This document shows positions 50,940 to 61,443 of a DNA stretch of 64,000 nucleotides, piece by piece (position 1 is the stretch's first letter; each line of letters starts with the position of its first letter). Under the pieces are notes generated by a model. The model saw only the letters and a program-made list of their open reading frames with translations. It ran no database searches and was not told the origin of the DNA. Origin of the DNA: Streptomyces sp. MspMP-M5 (GTDB lineage: Bacteria; Actinomycetota; Actinomycetes; Streptomycetales; Streptomycetaceae); the NCBI RefSeq assembly GCF_000373585.1, contig NZ_KB891883.1, positions 78,927 to 142,926 of the forward strand, written 5' to 3'. The position numbers were made by a program, and so were the translations under genes.

Positions 50940-51716
50940 TCAGCGGGTGCGTGTCCCGATCTCGAACTGGAGCATCCGGTCGAGTACGGCGCTGGAGGTC
51001 GGGGCGTGCAGTTCGTCGACGACCCGGCCGTCGGCGAGGAACACCACCCGGTCCGCCTGCGCGGCGGCCACCGGATCGTGGGTGACCATCACCACCGTCT
51101 GCCCCAGCTCCCGCACGGAGTCGCGCAGAAAGCCCAGGATCTCGGTGCCCGAGCGGGAGTCGAGGTTGCCGGTCGGCTCGTCGGCGAAGACGATCTCGGG
51201 CCGGGAGACCAACGCACGTGCCACCGCGACCCGCTGCTGCTGGCCGCCGGAGAGCTCGGCCGGCCGGTGGCCCAGCCGGTCGGCCAGCCCGACGGTGGCG
51301 ATGACCCCCTCCAGCCAGGCACGGTCGGGCTGCCGTCCGGCGATCCGCAGCGGCAGCAGGATGTTCTCCGACGCGGTGAGCGTGGGCAGCAGATTGAAGC
51401 CCTGGAAGACGAAGCCCACCTTCTCCCGCCGCAGCGCGGTGAGTTGCTTCTCCGACAGGCCGGAGAGCTCGGTGTCACCGATGCGGGCCGAACCGGAACT
51501 CACCCTGTCCAACCCGGCCAGGCAGTGCATCAGCGTGGACTTGCCGGAGCCGGAGGGGCCCATGACGGCGGTGAAGCGGCCCCGGGCGAACTCCACGGAC
51601 ACCGCGTCCAGCGCCGTGACCCGGGTCTCCCCCTTCCCGTACACCTTGGTCAGGCCGGTGGCGCGGGCGGCCGGCTCGCCGACGAGGGGGCGCGGGGAAG
51701 AAGACAGCTGCGACAT
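50940..51716 (-). CDS. ABC transporter ATP-binding protein (LolD/MacB type)
   Basis: A 258-residue ATPase with Walker A GPSGSGKST, Q-loop in VFQGFNLLP, signature LSGGQQQRVAVARAL, Walker B IVFADEPTGNLDS and switch histidine in VMVTHDPVAAA. The sequence VYGKGETRVTALDAVSVEF at the start is typical of the MacB/LolD class, which pairs with FtsX-like permeases such as the next gene. The ATG at 51716 has GGCGGAG upstream. A 118-base gap with G-rich imperfect repeats (about 50830-50885) separates it from the permease gene. The two-component system downstream on the same strand could respond to the same stress. Confidence 0.9.
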   Translation of the reverse strand: MSQLSSSPRPLVGEPAARATGLTKVYGKGETRVTALDAVSVEFARGRFTAVMGPSGSGKSTLMHCLAGLDRVSSGSARIGDTELSGLSEKQLTALRREKVGFVFQGFNLLPTLTASENILLPLRIAGRQPDRAWLEGVIATVGLADRLGHRPAELSGGQQQRVAVARALVSRPEIVFADEPTGNLDSRSGTEILGFLRDSVRELGQTVVMVTHDPVAAAQADRVVFLADGRVVDELHAPTSSAVLDRMLQFEIGTRTR

Positions 51717-52074
51717 GAGAACTCCGCCTGGGGTGCGACGGTCCACGGCCTGCGCGCCGTGAACCGGAGGGACTCCCCCATCCTCACCGCCCTGACCTGC
51801 GGAAACATCGTTCTGGCGGGTGGACTTTGCCTCTGCCTGAGGCAGGGGAGGAAGCCCTCGGTCCCTGCCTTAGGACCAGCCCCGGCGGCGCGGTCTCCCC
51901 CTTTGGTCAGAGGCGGCCGGGAAGGAGCGGGACTACGGACGGCGGCCGGCCCCTACTTCCCGTCTCCCCCGTCTTCCCCGTCTGCGGCGTCTCTCCCACC
52001 TCTCCCACCTCACTCGCCTCCCCCACCTCTCCCGCTTGCGCCAGTCACATACGCAGCGGGCCCATGACGGCCGG
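51717..52074 (-). promoter_or_regulatory. Upstream region of the ABC operon with hairpin and pyrimidine repeats
   Basis: An imperfect hairpin, CCTGAGGCAGGG (51836-51847) with CCCTGCCTTAGG (51863-51874), 11 of 12 positions pairing, may terminate the two-component operon or lie in the ABC promoter. At 51960-52035 the plus strand is C/T-rich with repeated TCTCCCACC-like units. No gene is present. Confidence 0.45.
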
Positions 52075-52755
52075 TCAGGAGGACAGGCCCGTCCGATGGG
52101 CCAGCAGCGCGGCCTGCACCCGACTCGCGGAACCGGTCTTCTCCAGGATCGCGCCGACGTGCGTCTTGACCGTGCCGATCCCGATGCCGAGCCGCTCGGC
52201 GATGTCCTGGTTCGACAACCCCTCGCCGAGCATCGCGAGAACCTGCCGCTCCCGGCCGGTGAGACGGGCGATCCGGTCGTCCGCACCTTCGGGGTCGCCG
52301 GCGTCCGCCGGGCCGGCGCCGCTCAGCATCCGTGCGATCACCGCCCCGGTCACGCCCGGAGAGAGCACCGCGTCACCGGCCGCGGCCGCCCGGACCGCGC
52401 TGATCAGCTCCTGCGGGCCCTCGTCCTTCAGCAGGAAGCCCGCCGCGCCCTCCCGCAGCGCCCGGAGGACGTTGGCCTCGTCGCCGAAGGTCGTCAGCAT
52501 CACCACCCGCGGCGCGGGATCGAGGGCGAGCAGCGGCGCGATCGCGGCCAGGCCGTCGCACACCGGCATCCGGATGTCGACGAGCGCCACGTCGGGTCGG
52601 TGGGCGGCGGCCAGGTCGACGGCCTGCCGCCCGTCCGCGGCCTCGGCGACGACGTCGATGCCGTCGGCGTGCCGGAGGATAAGGCGGACGCCGTGCCGGA
52701 TCATCGCCTCGTCGTCGGCGAGCAGGACACGGATGGGCCGGGTGGGCTCGGTCAC
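52075..52755 (-). CDS. NarL/LuxR-family response regulator
   Basis: A 226-residue regulator. The receiver has LLADDEAMIR, phosphoacceptor Asp60 in VDIRMPVCDG, the switch Thr in MLTTFGDE and Lys in GFLLKDEGP. A C-terminal LuxR helix-turn-helix lies at about 159-220 (LTGRERQVLAMLGEGLSNQDIAERLGIGIGTVKTHV). The GTG start at 52755 overlaps the kinase stop by 4 bp, so the pair is translationally coupled. The likely targets are the adjacent ABC exporter genes downstream, an arrangement common in Streptomyces. Confidence 0.9.
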   Translation of the reverse strand: MTEPTRPIRVLLADDEAMIRHGVRLILRHADGIDVVAEAADGRQAVDLAAAHRPDVALVDIRMPVCDGLAAIAPLLALDPAPRVVMLTTFGDEANVLRALREGAAGFLLKDEGPQELISAVRAAAAGDAVLSPGVTGAVIARMLSGAGPADAGDPEGADDRIARLTGRERQVLAMLGEGLSNQDIAERLGIGIGTVKTHVGAILEKTGSASRVQAALLAHRTGLSS

Positions 52756-54593
52756 GGGGTCTCCCAGGGCACGGCGTCCCGGACCGACGGGACGGTGAAG
52801 CGGTCGATGGCGATCAGGCGCTGTGCGGCGTCGAAGCAGTAGCGGGCGATGGTCAGGCCACCGGGATGGCGCTCGGTGGCGCCGTTGAAGGGATAGACGC
52901 AGCCGACCGTGCCGGCGGGGCGCGGCGGTTCATGGCCGGTGGCCGCCGCCCGGACCGCGGCGTTGTCCAGTACACCCGCCCCCGCCACCTCCTGGTAGGT
53001 CATGCCGATGTGCGGCAGCGGGGGCGGACCCTGCTGGTGTGGCCGGGTGGCGTAGACGAAGGCGACCCCGAGGACCATCAGCACGCTCAGCGCCACCAGC
53101 CCGACGGCGAGCGTCAGGGCCTCGGTGGTCCGGCGCGCGGGCACCATCGGTCCGACCGGTCCGGTGCCAGTGGCCTGGTCGCCGACAGCGGAGGACGCGT
53201 CCACGTACGCCGCCGGCCCGGAGAGGTCCGCCCCGCCCCCGGGACGTTCCGGGGCCGGGGCGTCCCCGGGCTCGGCGGGCACGGTCGCCTCCACCTGGAA
53301 CCCGCCGGACGGCAGCGCGGCGGCCGCGAACGTCCCCCCGAGCAGTTCCACCCGCTCCCTGAGGCCGGTCAGGCCACGACCGGTGCCGCGCTCCCCGGCC
53401 GCCTCCGACGGCCGCGGCGGCGCACCGTTGCGGATGACGACCCGCACCTGTTCCTCGTCGTGCACCACCGTCACGGTGACGTGCGCCTCGGTCGCGTACC
53501 GGTGCACATTGGTCAGGGCTTCCCGCACCACCCGGTGCACCGCCCGACGGACCCGCGCCGGACGGGTGTCGAGGTCCGGCCCCGTCCACTGGAGCCGTAC
53601 GTCGATCCCGCCGTCGCGGGACGTCGCCACCAGCGATTCGACGTCGGCACGGGTGCCGCTCGCGTCGGTGAGCGCATCGGGGCCGGTATCCCGGCCGAGC
53701 GGCCCGAGCACCCCGAGCGCCTGCCGCAGTTCGCGCATCGCGTCCCGGGTGGTCCGCCGCACCAGGACGGCCTCGTCGCGCAGCTCGGGCGCCGCCTGGT
53801 CCAGGGCCAGCTCCAGCCCGCCGGCGTGCAGCGAGATCAGGCTGAGCCGGTGCCCCACCAGGTCGTGCATCTCGGCGGCGATGCGGGACCGCTCGTGGAT
53901 GCGCGCCTCGCTGTCGGCGAACCGGCGGGCCCGCTCCGCGGCGTCGCCGCGCTCGCGCAGCGCCCGCAACAGGCGCCCCTGCTGCCCTTGCGCCGTGCCG
54001 GCCAGACCCGGCACGACCACGGCGGTCGGCGCCAGAACGAGGCCGAGCGCCACCCCGTACGGCACCGGCCCGGGACCGAGCCAGGGCGCGGCCGCCGTCG
54101 CCGCTCCCACGACGAGGGCACTGGCCACGGCCAGCAGCCGGGCGCGCCACCTCGCCCCTACCGTCCGGCGCGCCACGGCGTACGCGGTCGCGGCCGTGAC
54201 CGGTCCGGCGGCGGATGACAGGCCGGTCAGCACGGCGAGCACCAGGAGCACCGCCGTGGGGTATCGACGGCGCAACGGGAACAGCCCGACCGCGGCGACC
54301 AGCACCGCCAGCTCGAACGCCGGGTACGGCACGCCCCCCGTGTATCCGACGGCCCCGTACACCCCGAGCCCCACGACCGCCACACCGACCGTCTCCGCCA
54401 CCACCACACGCGCCGCACCGCCCAGGAACGCCCCGGACAGCAGCCGACACCAGGCCGAACCACGGCGCGGACGGGAACCACGGCGCGGACGGAGCGACCG
54501 GAATGAACGGAGCGGAGGGAACGATCGGGGCGGACGGAACGGGCTGGTACCTGGCACGCTGACCAGTATCGGCGCCCGGGCGCCCGACGGCAT
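52752..54593 (-). CDS. NarL-type sensor histidine kinase with extra C-terminal transmembrane and extracytoplasmic domain
   Basis: A kinase of about 613 residues. An Arg/Pro/Ser-rich low-complexity start (1-47) precedes four or five helices, then a HisKA_3 domain (RIAAEMHDLVGH, His243) and an ATPase domain (REALTNVHRY, GTGRGLTGLRERVELLGG). Most relatives end there at about 440. This one continues with a Pro/Gly linker, a transmembrane helix (about 491-515) and a domain of about 95 residues. That domain contains GMTYQEVAGAGV, two cysteines (Cys565, Cys586) and a strand-rich end, presumably outside the membrane and resembling small SmpA-like folds. The start is uncertain: the ATG at 54593 is one choice, and the frame extends further upstream. 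Confidence 0.82.
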   Translation of the reverse strand: MPSGARAPILVSVPGTSPFRPPRSFPPLRSFRSLRPRRGSRPRRGSAWCRLLSGAFLGGAARVVVAETVGVAVVGLGVYGAVGYTGGVPYPAFELAVLVAAVGLFPLRRRYPTAVLLVLAVLTGLSSAAGPVTAATAYAVARRTVGARWRARLLAVASALVVGAATAAAPWLGPGPVPYGVALGLVLAPTAVVVPGLAGTAQGQQGRLLRALRERGDAAERARRFADSEARIHERSRIAAEMHDLVGHRLSLISLHAGGLELALDQAAPELRDEAVLVRRTTRDAMRELRQALGVLGPLGRDTGPDALTDASGTRADVESLVATSRDGGIDVRLQWTGPDLDTRPARVRRAVHRVVREALTNVHRYATEAHVTVTVVHDEEQVRVVIRNGAPPRPSEAAGERGTGRGLTGLRERVELLGGTFAAAALPSGGFQVEATVPAEPGDAPAPERPGGGADLSGPAAYVDASSAVGDQATGTGPVGPMVPARRTTEALTLAVGLVALSVLMVLGVAFVYATRPHQQGPPPLPHIGMTYQEVAGAGVLDNAAVRAAATGHEPPRPAGTVGCVYPFNGATERHPGGLTIARYCFDAAQRLIAIDRFTVPSVRDAVPWETP

Positions 54594-54867
54594 GAACCTC
54601 GCGGGCGATCCCCGCCTCTGCCGAAAGGCGGAGAGAGGGGCGGGGCGGGCGACGGGCCGCCCCAGGCACGCCGCCCGGCCCAACGGGCTCAGACAGTGGC
54701 CGGCAGCAGATCCTCCTTGGTGGCAACCTGGCCGCGACCACAGAGACCGAGCCACCACGCAGAGCAGTCGGCGCTGTCCGCGCAGCCGTCGACGTGCCCG
54801 GCCGGAAAGCGCTGTAGGTTGGCCCCAACTCACGGGCGACCGCCCCTCATTCAGCCTGGAGGCCGAG

Positions 54868-55281
54868 ATGGATGCCCTCTACCCCCGCCTGCTGGTCACC
54901 CGCTTCGCGGAATGCTTCCGCTTCTACGACGCGGTGCTCCCCGAGCTGCTGGGTGCGGTGCGCGTCAAGGGCGACGAGTCCGGCCCCTACGCCAACTGGG
55001 ACCTCGCCGAGCAGGGCGTCCTGGTGCTGTTCGACCGCGCCGCGATGGCCGGCGTGGTCGGCACCTCGGACCTGCCGCCTTCCGCCGGGCCGGCCCAGGA
55101 CGGCACGATGCTGGTCTCGCGGGTGCCCGACGTCGATGCGGCGTGGGAGTTCTGCCTGGCCCATGGAGGGGTGCCAGTCACCCCCGCCACCGACCGCCCG
55201 GAGTGGGGACCGAGCCTGCGCACCGCCCACCTGCGGGACCCGGAAGGCATCCTGATCGAGCTCCAGTCCTACGACGGTTGA
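54868..55281 (+). CDS. VOC/glyoxalase-fold protein
   Basis: A 137-residue vicinal-oxygen-chelate protein. It has MDALYPRLLVTRFAECFRFYDAVLPELLG at the start, a central DGTMLVSRVPDVDAAWEFCLAHGG and the closing RTAHLRDPEGILIELQSY, with a metal-ligand-type glutamate. The ATG at 54868 has GGAGG five bases upstream. It is expressed divergently from the kinase gene. Homologues are often annotated as glyoxalase or antibiotic-binding proteins, and no catalytic assignment is possible here. Confidence 0.78.
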   Translation: MDALYPRLLVTRFAECFRFYDAVLPELLGAVRVKGDESGPYANWDLAEQGVLVLFDRAAMAGVVGTSDLPPSAGPAQDGTMLVSRVPDVDAAWEFCLAHGGVPVTPATDRPEWGPSLRTAHLRDPEGILIELQSYDG

Positions 55282-55365
55282 CCAGAAGGCCCTCGCCCAT
55301 TTCCACCATATCCGCCCACCTGCCCGCTTTGGTAAAGTATCGCTTTCGTCTGCCCGCTCAGCGGG

Positions 55366-55389
55366 GGTTGGGGAATTCCTTCCCCACCC
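55366..55389 (+). terminator. Candidate terminator/operator hairpin between VOC and glycosyltransferase genes
   Basis: TGGGGAA (55369-55375) pairs with TTCCCCA (55380-55386) over a 4-base loop, flanked by further G/C pairing. A second short hairpin (CCCGCTCAGCGGG) lies just upstream. Confidence 0.45.
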
Positions 55390-55447
55390 GCCTGGCTGTG
55401 GTGACTGGCGCACGCCTGACGACAACGTTGTGATTGTGGGGTGAACA

Positions 55448-56917
55448 GTGCAACACCTGCGACACCACCGCATATCCATCTTCGTCTGGCCGGCACTCCT
55501 CGCACTCTCCCTGGGACTGTGGGGCCTCACCCGCGAGCACAGCATGTGGCGGGACGAGGCGGCGACCTGGCAGGCGTCACACCGTTCGCTGGCCGAGATA
55601 GGGCACATGGTCGGCCAGGCCGACGTCGTCCACGGCCTGTACTACGCGGTGATGCACGGGGCGTTCGCCCTCTTCGGCGACAGTCTGATCACCCTGCGGC
55701 TGCCCTCGGTGCTCGCCACGGCCACCGCGTGCGGGCTGACGGCGCTCGTGGGCGCCCGGCTCTCCGGCCGCGCGGTAGGGATCGCGGCCGGACTGGCCCT
55801 GGCGATCGTCCCGGCCGTCCAGGAACACGCCCAAGAAGGGCGCTCCTACGCCCTCGTCCTCGCGTTCGTGGTCCTCGCGACCTGGCTGCTCACCGAGGCC
55901 CTGCGCAAGCCGGGCAGGTGGTGGCGTTGGGTCTGCTACGCGGGAGCGGTGATGGTCGCCGCCTGGCTCAACTGGTTCTCCCTGTTCGCCCTCGTCGCCC
56001 ACGGCGTCACGATGGCCTGGATTCGCCCAGGCCGGACGCGGTGCGCCGGGTGGGGACTGGCCGCCTGCGGAGCCGTCGTCGGCACCCTGCCGGTCATCCT
56101 GGCCAGCCGCAGCCAGGCATCCCTCGTCTCCTGGATCAAACCCCTCGGCTGGTCGACCGTGCTCGGCGTGCTGCTCACCCTCGCGTTCGCAGCCCTCTGC
56201 ACACGTCTCCCGCACGCCCGCCGGACAGACACCCTCCACGAGCAGGCCGCGCTCCCCCGCCTCAACCTCGCGGCCGTCGCGCTCCCCCTCTGCGCCGTGC
56301 CCCAGGTGTCCCTGGCGTTGATCTCCGTCGTCAAGCCGCTCTACATCACCCGCTACGTACTGTTCGCCTACGTAGGGCTCGCCCTCCTCATCGGCGCCCT
56401 CCTGGTCACCCTCACCACGCGCCTCAAAGCCCGCATACACGTGCTGCTCCCCGCCGCCGTGGCACTGGCCCTCCTGGCGCTTCTCCCGATAGAGCTCCGC
56501 CTGCGGACGGTGGAGAGCCGCGTCGACGACGTGCTGACCGCGGCAGCCACGGTCGGCCGCGTCCGCCAGGCCGCCGACGGCGTCGTCTACATACCCGCCG
56601 CCCGCCGTGACACCGCCCTCGTCTCACCCCGTCAGTTCGCCGGCCTACGGGACCTGGCCCTGGCCCAGGGGGCGGTGGAGTCGGGCACGTTGAAGGGCAT
56701 AGAGGCCGAACCGCGCGACATAGAGCGGGCGATGCTCGCCGCCCGGCGCATCGTGCTCGTCACGGACCCGGGGCCTCGACGTGCACAGTCCGTGCGCGAC
56801 CGCACCAAGCAACGCGTCCTGGACGCGTACTTCATCCGCCGCTCGGACAGCGTCCAGCGGGGCCGCCGGATAAGCGTCTACGAACGACGCCAACCACCAC
56901 CCCCGCCCACGCGCTGA
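55448..56917 (+). CDS. GT-C type membrane glycosyltransferase (mannosyltransferase-like)
   Basis: A 489-residue integral membrane protein with about 10 helices and a C-terminal extracytoplasmic part of about 130 residues. The first loop carries the acidic catalytic motif WRDEAATWQASHRS, then DVVHGLYYAVMHGAFALFGDS and LRLPSVLA. This is the arrangement of actinobacterial polyprenyl-phosphomannose-dependent transferases. The HAQEGRSYAL and YITRYVLFAYVGLALLIG segments match the same clade. GTG at 55448 is the start, with GGGGTG seven bases upstream. The substrate, perhaps a lipoglycan or secreted protein, is not known. It is monocistronic. Confidence 0.8.
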   Translation: MQHLRHHRISIFVWPALLALSLGLWGLTREHSMWRDEAATWQASHRSLAEIGHMVGQADVVHGLYYAVMHGAFALFGDSLITLRLPSVLATATACGLTALVGARLSGRAVGIAAGLALAIVPAVQEHAQEGRSYALVLAFVVLATWLLTEALRKPGRWWRWVCYAGAVMVAAWLNWFSLFALVAHGVTMAWIRPGRTRCAGWGLAACGAVVGTLPVILASRSQASLVSWIKPLGWSTVLGVLLTLAFAALCTRLPHARRTDTLHEQAALPRLNLAAVALPLCAVPQVSLALISVVKPLYITRYVLFAYVGLALLIGALLVTLTTRLKARIHVLLPAAVALALLALLPIELRLRTVESRVDDVLTAAATVGRVRQAADGVVYIPAARRDTALVSPRQFAGLRDLALAQGAVESGTLKGIEAEPRDIERAMLAARRIVLVTDPGPRRAQSVRDRTKQRVLDAYFIRRSDSVQRGRRISVYERRQPPPPPTR

Positions 56918-57031
56918 ACGGCCCCGCTCGGCCCCGCGGTCCGATCCACGACACATCCATGGTTGCGGCGTCGGACCCGACCGCGTCGGGAAGGATCCGA
57001 CGGCTGAGCGGGGTTGACGCGGTGGCCGGGT

Positions 57032-57883
57032 TCAGCCGCGGTAGGCGCGGATGGCGATCTGGACGAACGAGCGGAGCAGCGGGTTCGTGTCGCCCTCGTT
57101 CCAGGCGACCACCAAGCGGCTGGGCGGCACGTCGAGCAGCGGCACCACGGTGAGTCCCACTGTCGGTTCGTGGCCCAGGAGGGTCATCCCCACCGTTCCG
57201 TTCCACAGGACGGCCTGTCGGCACTCCTGGACGGCGCGCACGACCGGGCCCTCGCGGGGCTCCCCACCATGCCAATACAACTGCCAGAGGGGGTCGGTGC
57301 CCTCCGGGAAGCAGAACCAGCGGCGGTCGGCCAGATCGGCCAGCTTCAGGCTGTCGCGGCGGGCCAGCGGGTCGTCGGTGCGCAGCAGCGCGCCCACCGG
57401 GTCGGCACGCAGTTCGTGCACGGTCAGGCCGGTCCCGTCGAACGGCCTGCGGGTCAGGGCGACGTCGGCCAGTCCGGCGCGCAGCCCGCAGGTCGGATCG
57501 GTCAGGTCGGTCTCGCGGATGCGGATCTCCACGCGCGGGTGCCGTCGCCGGTAGACGCCGGCCAGTCGCATGGCGCGCGGGTCGGTGCTGTCGCCCAGGA
57601 TGCCGACGGTGAGGGCCGCGGCGCCGGCCGCGGCGGCCACCCGGTCGCGTACCCGGTCTGCCTGGGTGAGCAGGGCGCGCGCCTCGTCGAGCAGCACCGC
57701 CCCCACCGGGGTGAGCCTGACACCGGCCGGGGACCGGTCGAAGAGCGCGGCGCCGACCTCGGTCTCCAGTTGCTTGATGGCCCGGCTCAGCGGCGGCTGG
57801 CTCATGTGCAGCCGGGCGGCGGCCCGGCCGAAATGGAGTTCCTCGGCCACCGCCACGAAGTAGCGCAGGGTGCGTAGCTCCAC
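57032..57883 (-). CDS. LysR-family transcriptional regulator
   Basis: A 283-residue regulator with an N-terminal winged helix-turn-helix (LRYFVAVAEELHFGRAAARLHMSQPPLSRAIKQLETEVGAALFDR). A dimer helix and a substrate-binding domain from about residue 90 follow (LTVGILGDSTDPRAM, ALLRTDDPLARR, VGMTLLGHEPTVGLTVVPLLD). LysR proteins typically control the divergent neighbour, here the cupin-like frame at 57962, which seems damaged. The start is GTG at 57883. Effector unknown. Confidence 0.88.
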   Translation of the reverse strand: MELRTLRYFVAVAEELHFGRAAARLHMSQPPLSRAIKQLETEVGAALFDRSPAGVRLTPVGAVLLDEARALLTQADRVRDRVAAAAGAAALTVGILGDSTDPRAMRLAGVYRRRHPRVEIRIRETDLTDPTCGLRAGLADVALTRRPFDGTGLTVHELRADPVGALLRTDDPLARRDSLKLADLADRRWFCFPEGTDPLWQLYWHGGEPREGPVVRAVQECRQAVLWNGTVGMTLLGHEPTVGLTVVPLLDVPPSRLVVAWNEGDTNPLLRSFVQIAIRAYRG

Positions 57884-57961
57884 GGTGCAACGATACCCGT
57901 ACGGTATCGAGGCCGCAGAACGGGTCTTGGACAGTCACCGCGCCCCGGCCGTGGGCACCGC

Positions 57962-58318
57962 CTGGGAGTCGCCGAGTCCGTCCTCGCACCGCATACGCCC
58001 GGACCGCCGCAGCACCGGCACGCCCGGCACGACGAGGGGTTCTACGTTCTGTCCGGCTCGGTGCGGTTCACCGTCGGTGCGAACGACCATGACGCGTCCG
58101 CGGGCACGTTCGTGCTGGTCCCGCCCGGGGCTCCGCACACCTTCGCCGATGTGACCGGCCAACCGGCCGTCATGCTCAGCGTGTTCACGCCGGACCTGTA
58201 TGTGCAGTACTTCCGGGACCTTCGGGACATGCTGGCCGACGGCCAGGCAGCGAACCCGCAGGCACACCTCCGGACGATGAGCCGTTACGCCACGGAGCCG
58301 GCCACGGATTTCCGCTGA
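57962..58318 (+). pseudogene. Cupin-domain protein lacking a usable start (5' truncated)
   Basis: The frame encodes a clear cupin core: PPQHRHARHDEGFYVLSGSVRF, then GTFVLVPPGAPHTFAD and a C-terminal region to TDFR. It includes the metal-binding His-x-His, His and Glu motif and the second histidine. However, from the in-frame stop at 57875 there is no ATG, GTG or TTG until GTG 58061, which lies inside the first cupin motif. About 30 N-terminal residues expected for the family are absent. Either the gene is 5'-truncated, it uses a non-canonical start such as CTG 57962, or there is a frameshift near 57950. It diverges from the LysR gene. Confidence 0.6.
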
Positions 58319-58366
58319 AGAAGGGAAGCCGGGAGAGGGAACGGCGGGTGAGGAAAGGCCGGAAAA

Positions 58367-58414
58367 CGGTGCACGTCCGGGGCGGCCTGTGCGGGCCGGC
58401 CCGGACGTGCACCG
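58367..58414. terminator. Bidirectional terminator between cupin and katG
   Basis: CGGTGCACGTCCGGG (58367-58381) is perfectly complementary to CCCGGACGTGCACCG (58400-58414), with an 18-base GC-rich loop that can itself pair. It lies between convergent genes. Confidence 0.8.
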
Positions 58415-58439
58415 GAGAGGCAACCTGAGGGTCAGGCGA

Positions 58440-60683
<2,244 letters not shown>

Positions 60684-60907
60684 TCACGGTGCTCAGCAGT
60701 CGCGGCGGTGGAGCAGTCTGGCGCGGGCCGTACAGGAGGTGCGGGGAGAGACGGCCGGTGCGTGCCGCAGGACGGCGGCGCTCGTCTGCTCGCCGCTGCG
60801 GCTGTCCGTGACCGGAGCAGCGAGGTTCGGAGGTGAGCGGACCCGTCTGGTGAACCGTCACGTGCTGTCCCTGCGATGGTCTCGTCCCTTGGCTATCTCC
60901 AGAACCG

Positions 60908-60935
60908 ATCCTACGATGGACTAGATCCAAGTCAA
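60908..60935 (-). promoter_or_regulatory. katG promoter with Fur/PerR-type operator
   Basis: On the minus strand TTGACT (60935-60930) and TAGGAT (60913-60908) form -35 and -10 hexamers with a 16-base spacer. The imperfect palindrome GACT-N7-AGTC within 60917-60935 (plus strand TGGACTAGATCCAAGTCAA) overlaps the -35 region. It matches the symmetric TTGACT/AGTCAA-type sites bound by FurA/CatR regulators of katG genes. The regulator gene faces it about 60 bases away. Confidence 0.7.
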
Positions 60936-60996
60936 TAAGGCGACCAGATCCGTACGGAATTCATTCGCCGGACGACGCACGGTTAGGCTGGTGACC

Positions 60997-61407
60997 ATGA
61001 GTGACCTGCTGGAACGGCTTCGCGGACGTGGCTGGCGGATGACCGCCCAGCGCCGCGTCGTCGCCGAGGTTCTCGACGGCGAGCATGTCCACCTCACCGC
61101 GGACGAGGTGCTGGCGCGCGCCGCGGCCCGCCTCCCGGAGATCTCCCGTGCGACGGTCTACAACACCCTCGGGGAGCTCGTCTCGCTCGGCGAGGTGGTC
61201 GAGGTGACCACCGACGGCCGCGCCAAGCGCTACGACCCCAATGCCCACCGGCCGCACCACCACCTGGTGTGCTCGCGCTGCGGCGCCATTCGCGACGTCC
61301 ACCCCGGCGGCGACCCGCTGGCCGATCTGCCCGCGTCCGAGCGGTTCGGCTTCACCCTCTCCGCCGTCGAGATGACCTACTGGGGCGTCTGTCCCGACTG
61401 CCGCTGA
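60997..61407 (+). CDS. Fur-family (FurA/CatR/PerR-type) peroxide/metal-responsive repressor
   Basis: A 136-residue Fur protein. The winged helix contains MTAQRRVVAEVLDGEHVHLTADEVL and EISRATVYNTLGELVSLGEV. The metal sites are HRPHHHLVCSRCG (with structural zinc pair Cys92/Cys95) and WGVCPDC (Cys132/Cys135). It probably represses katG and itself and is inactivated by peroxide oxidation. The ATG at 60997 lacks a Shine-Dalgarno. A -10-like TAGGCT at 60984-60989 would start transcription at or next to the ATG, suggesting a leaderless mRNA. An alternative GTG lies 6 bp upstream. Confidence 0.9.
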   Translation: MSDLLERLRGRGWRMTAQRRVVAEVLDGEHVHLTADEVLARAAARLPEISRATVYNTLGELVSLGEVVEVTTDGRAKRYDPNAHRPHHHLVCSRCGAIRDVHPGGDPLADLPASERFGFTLSAVEMTYWGVCPDCR

Positions 61408-61443
61408 GGGCGCCGGTGCGGCGGACGGCCGGCGCGGCCCGTC

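Noticed and set aside
51960..52035. Pyrimidine-rich repeats as a CRISPR or tandem-repeat gene
   Set aside because: Units are short, irregular and without spacers. This is simple low-complexity sequence near a gene end.
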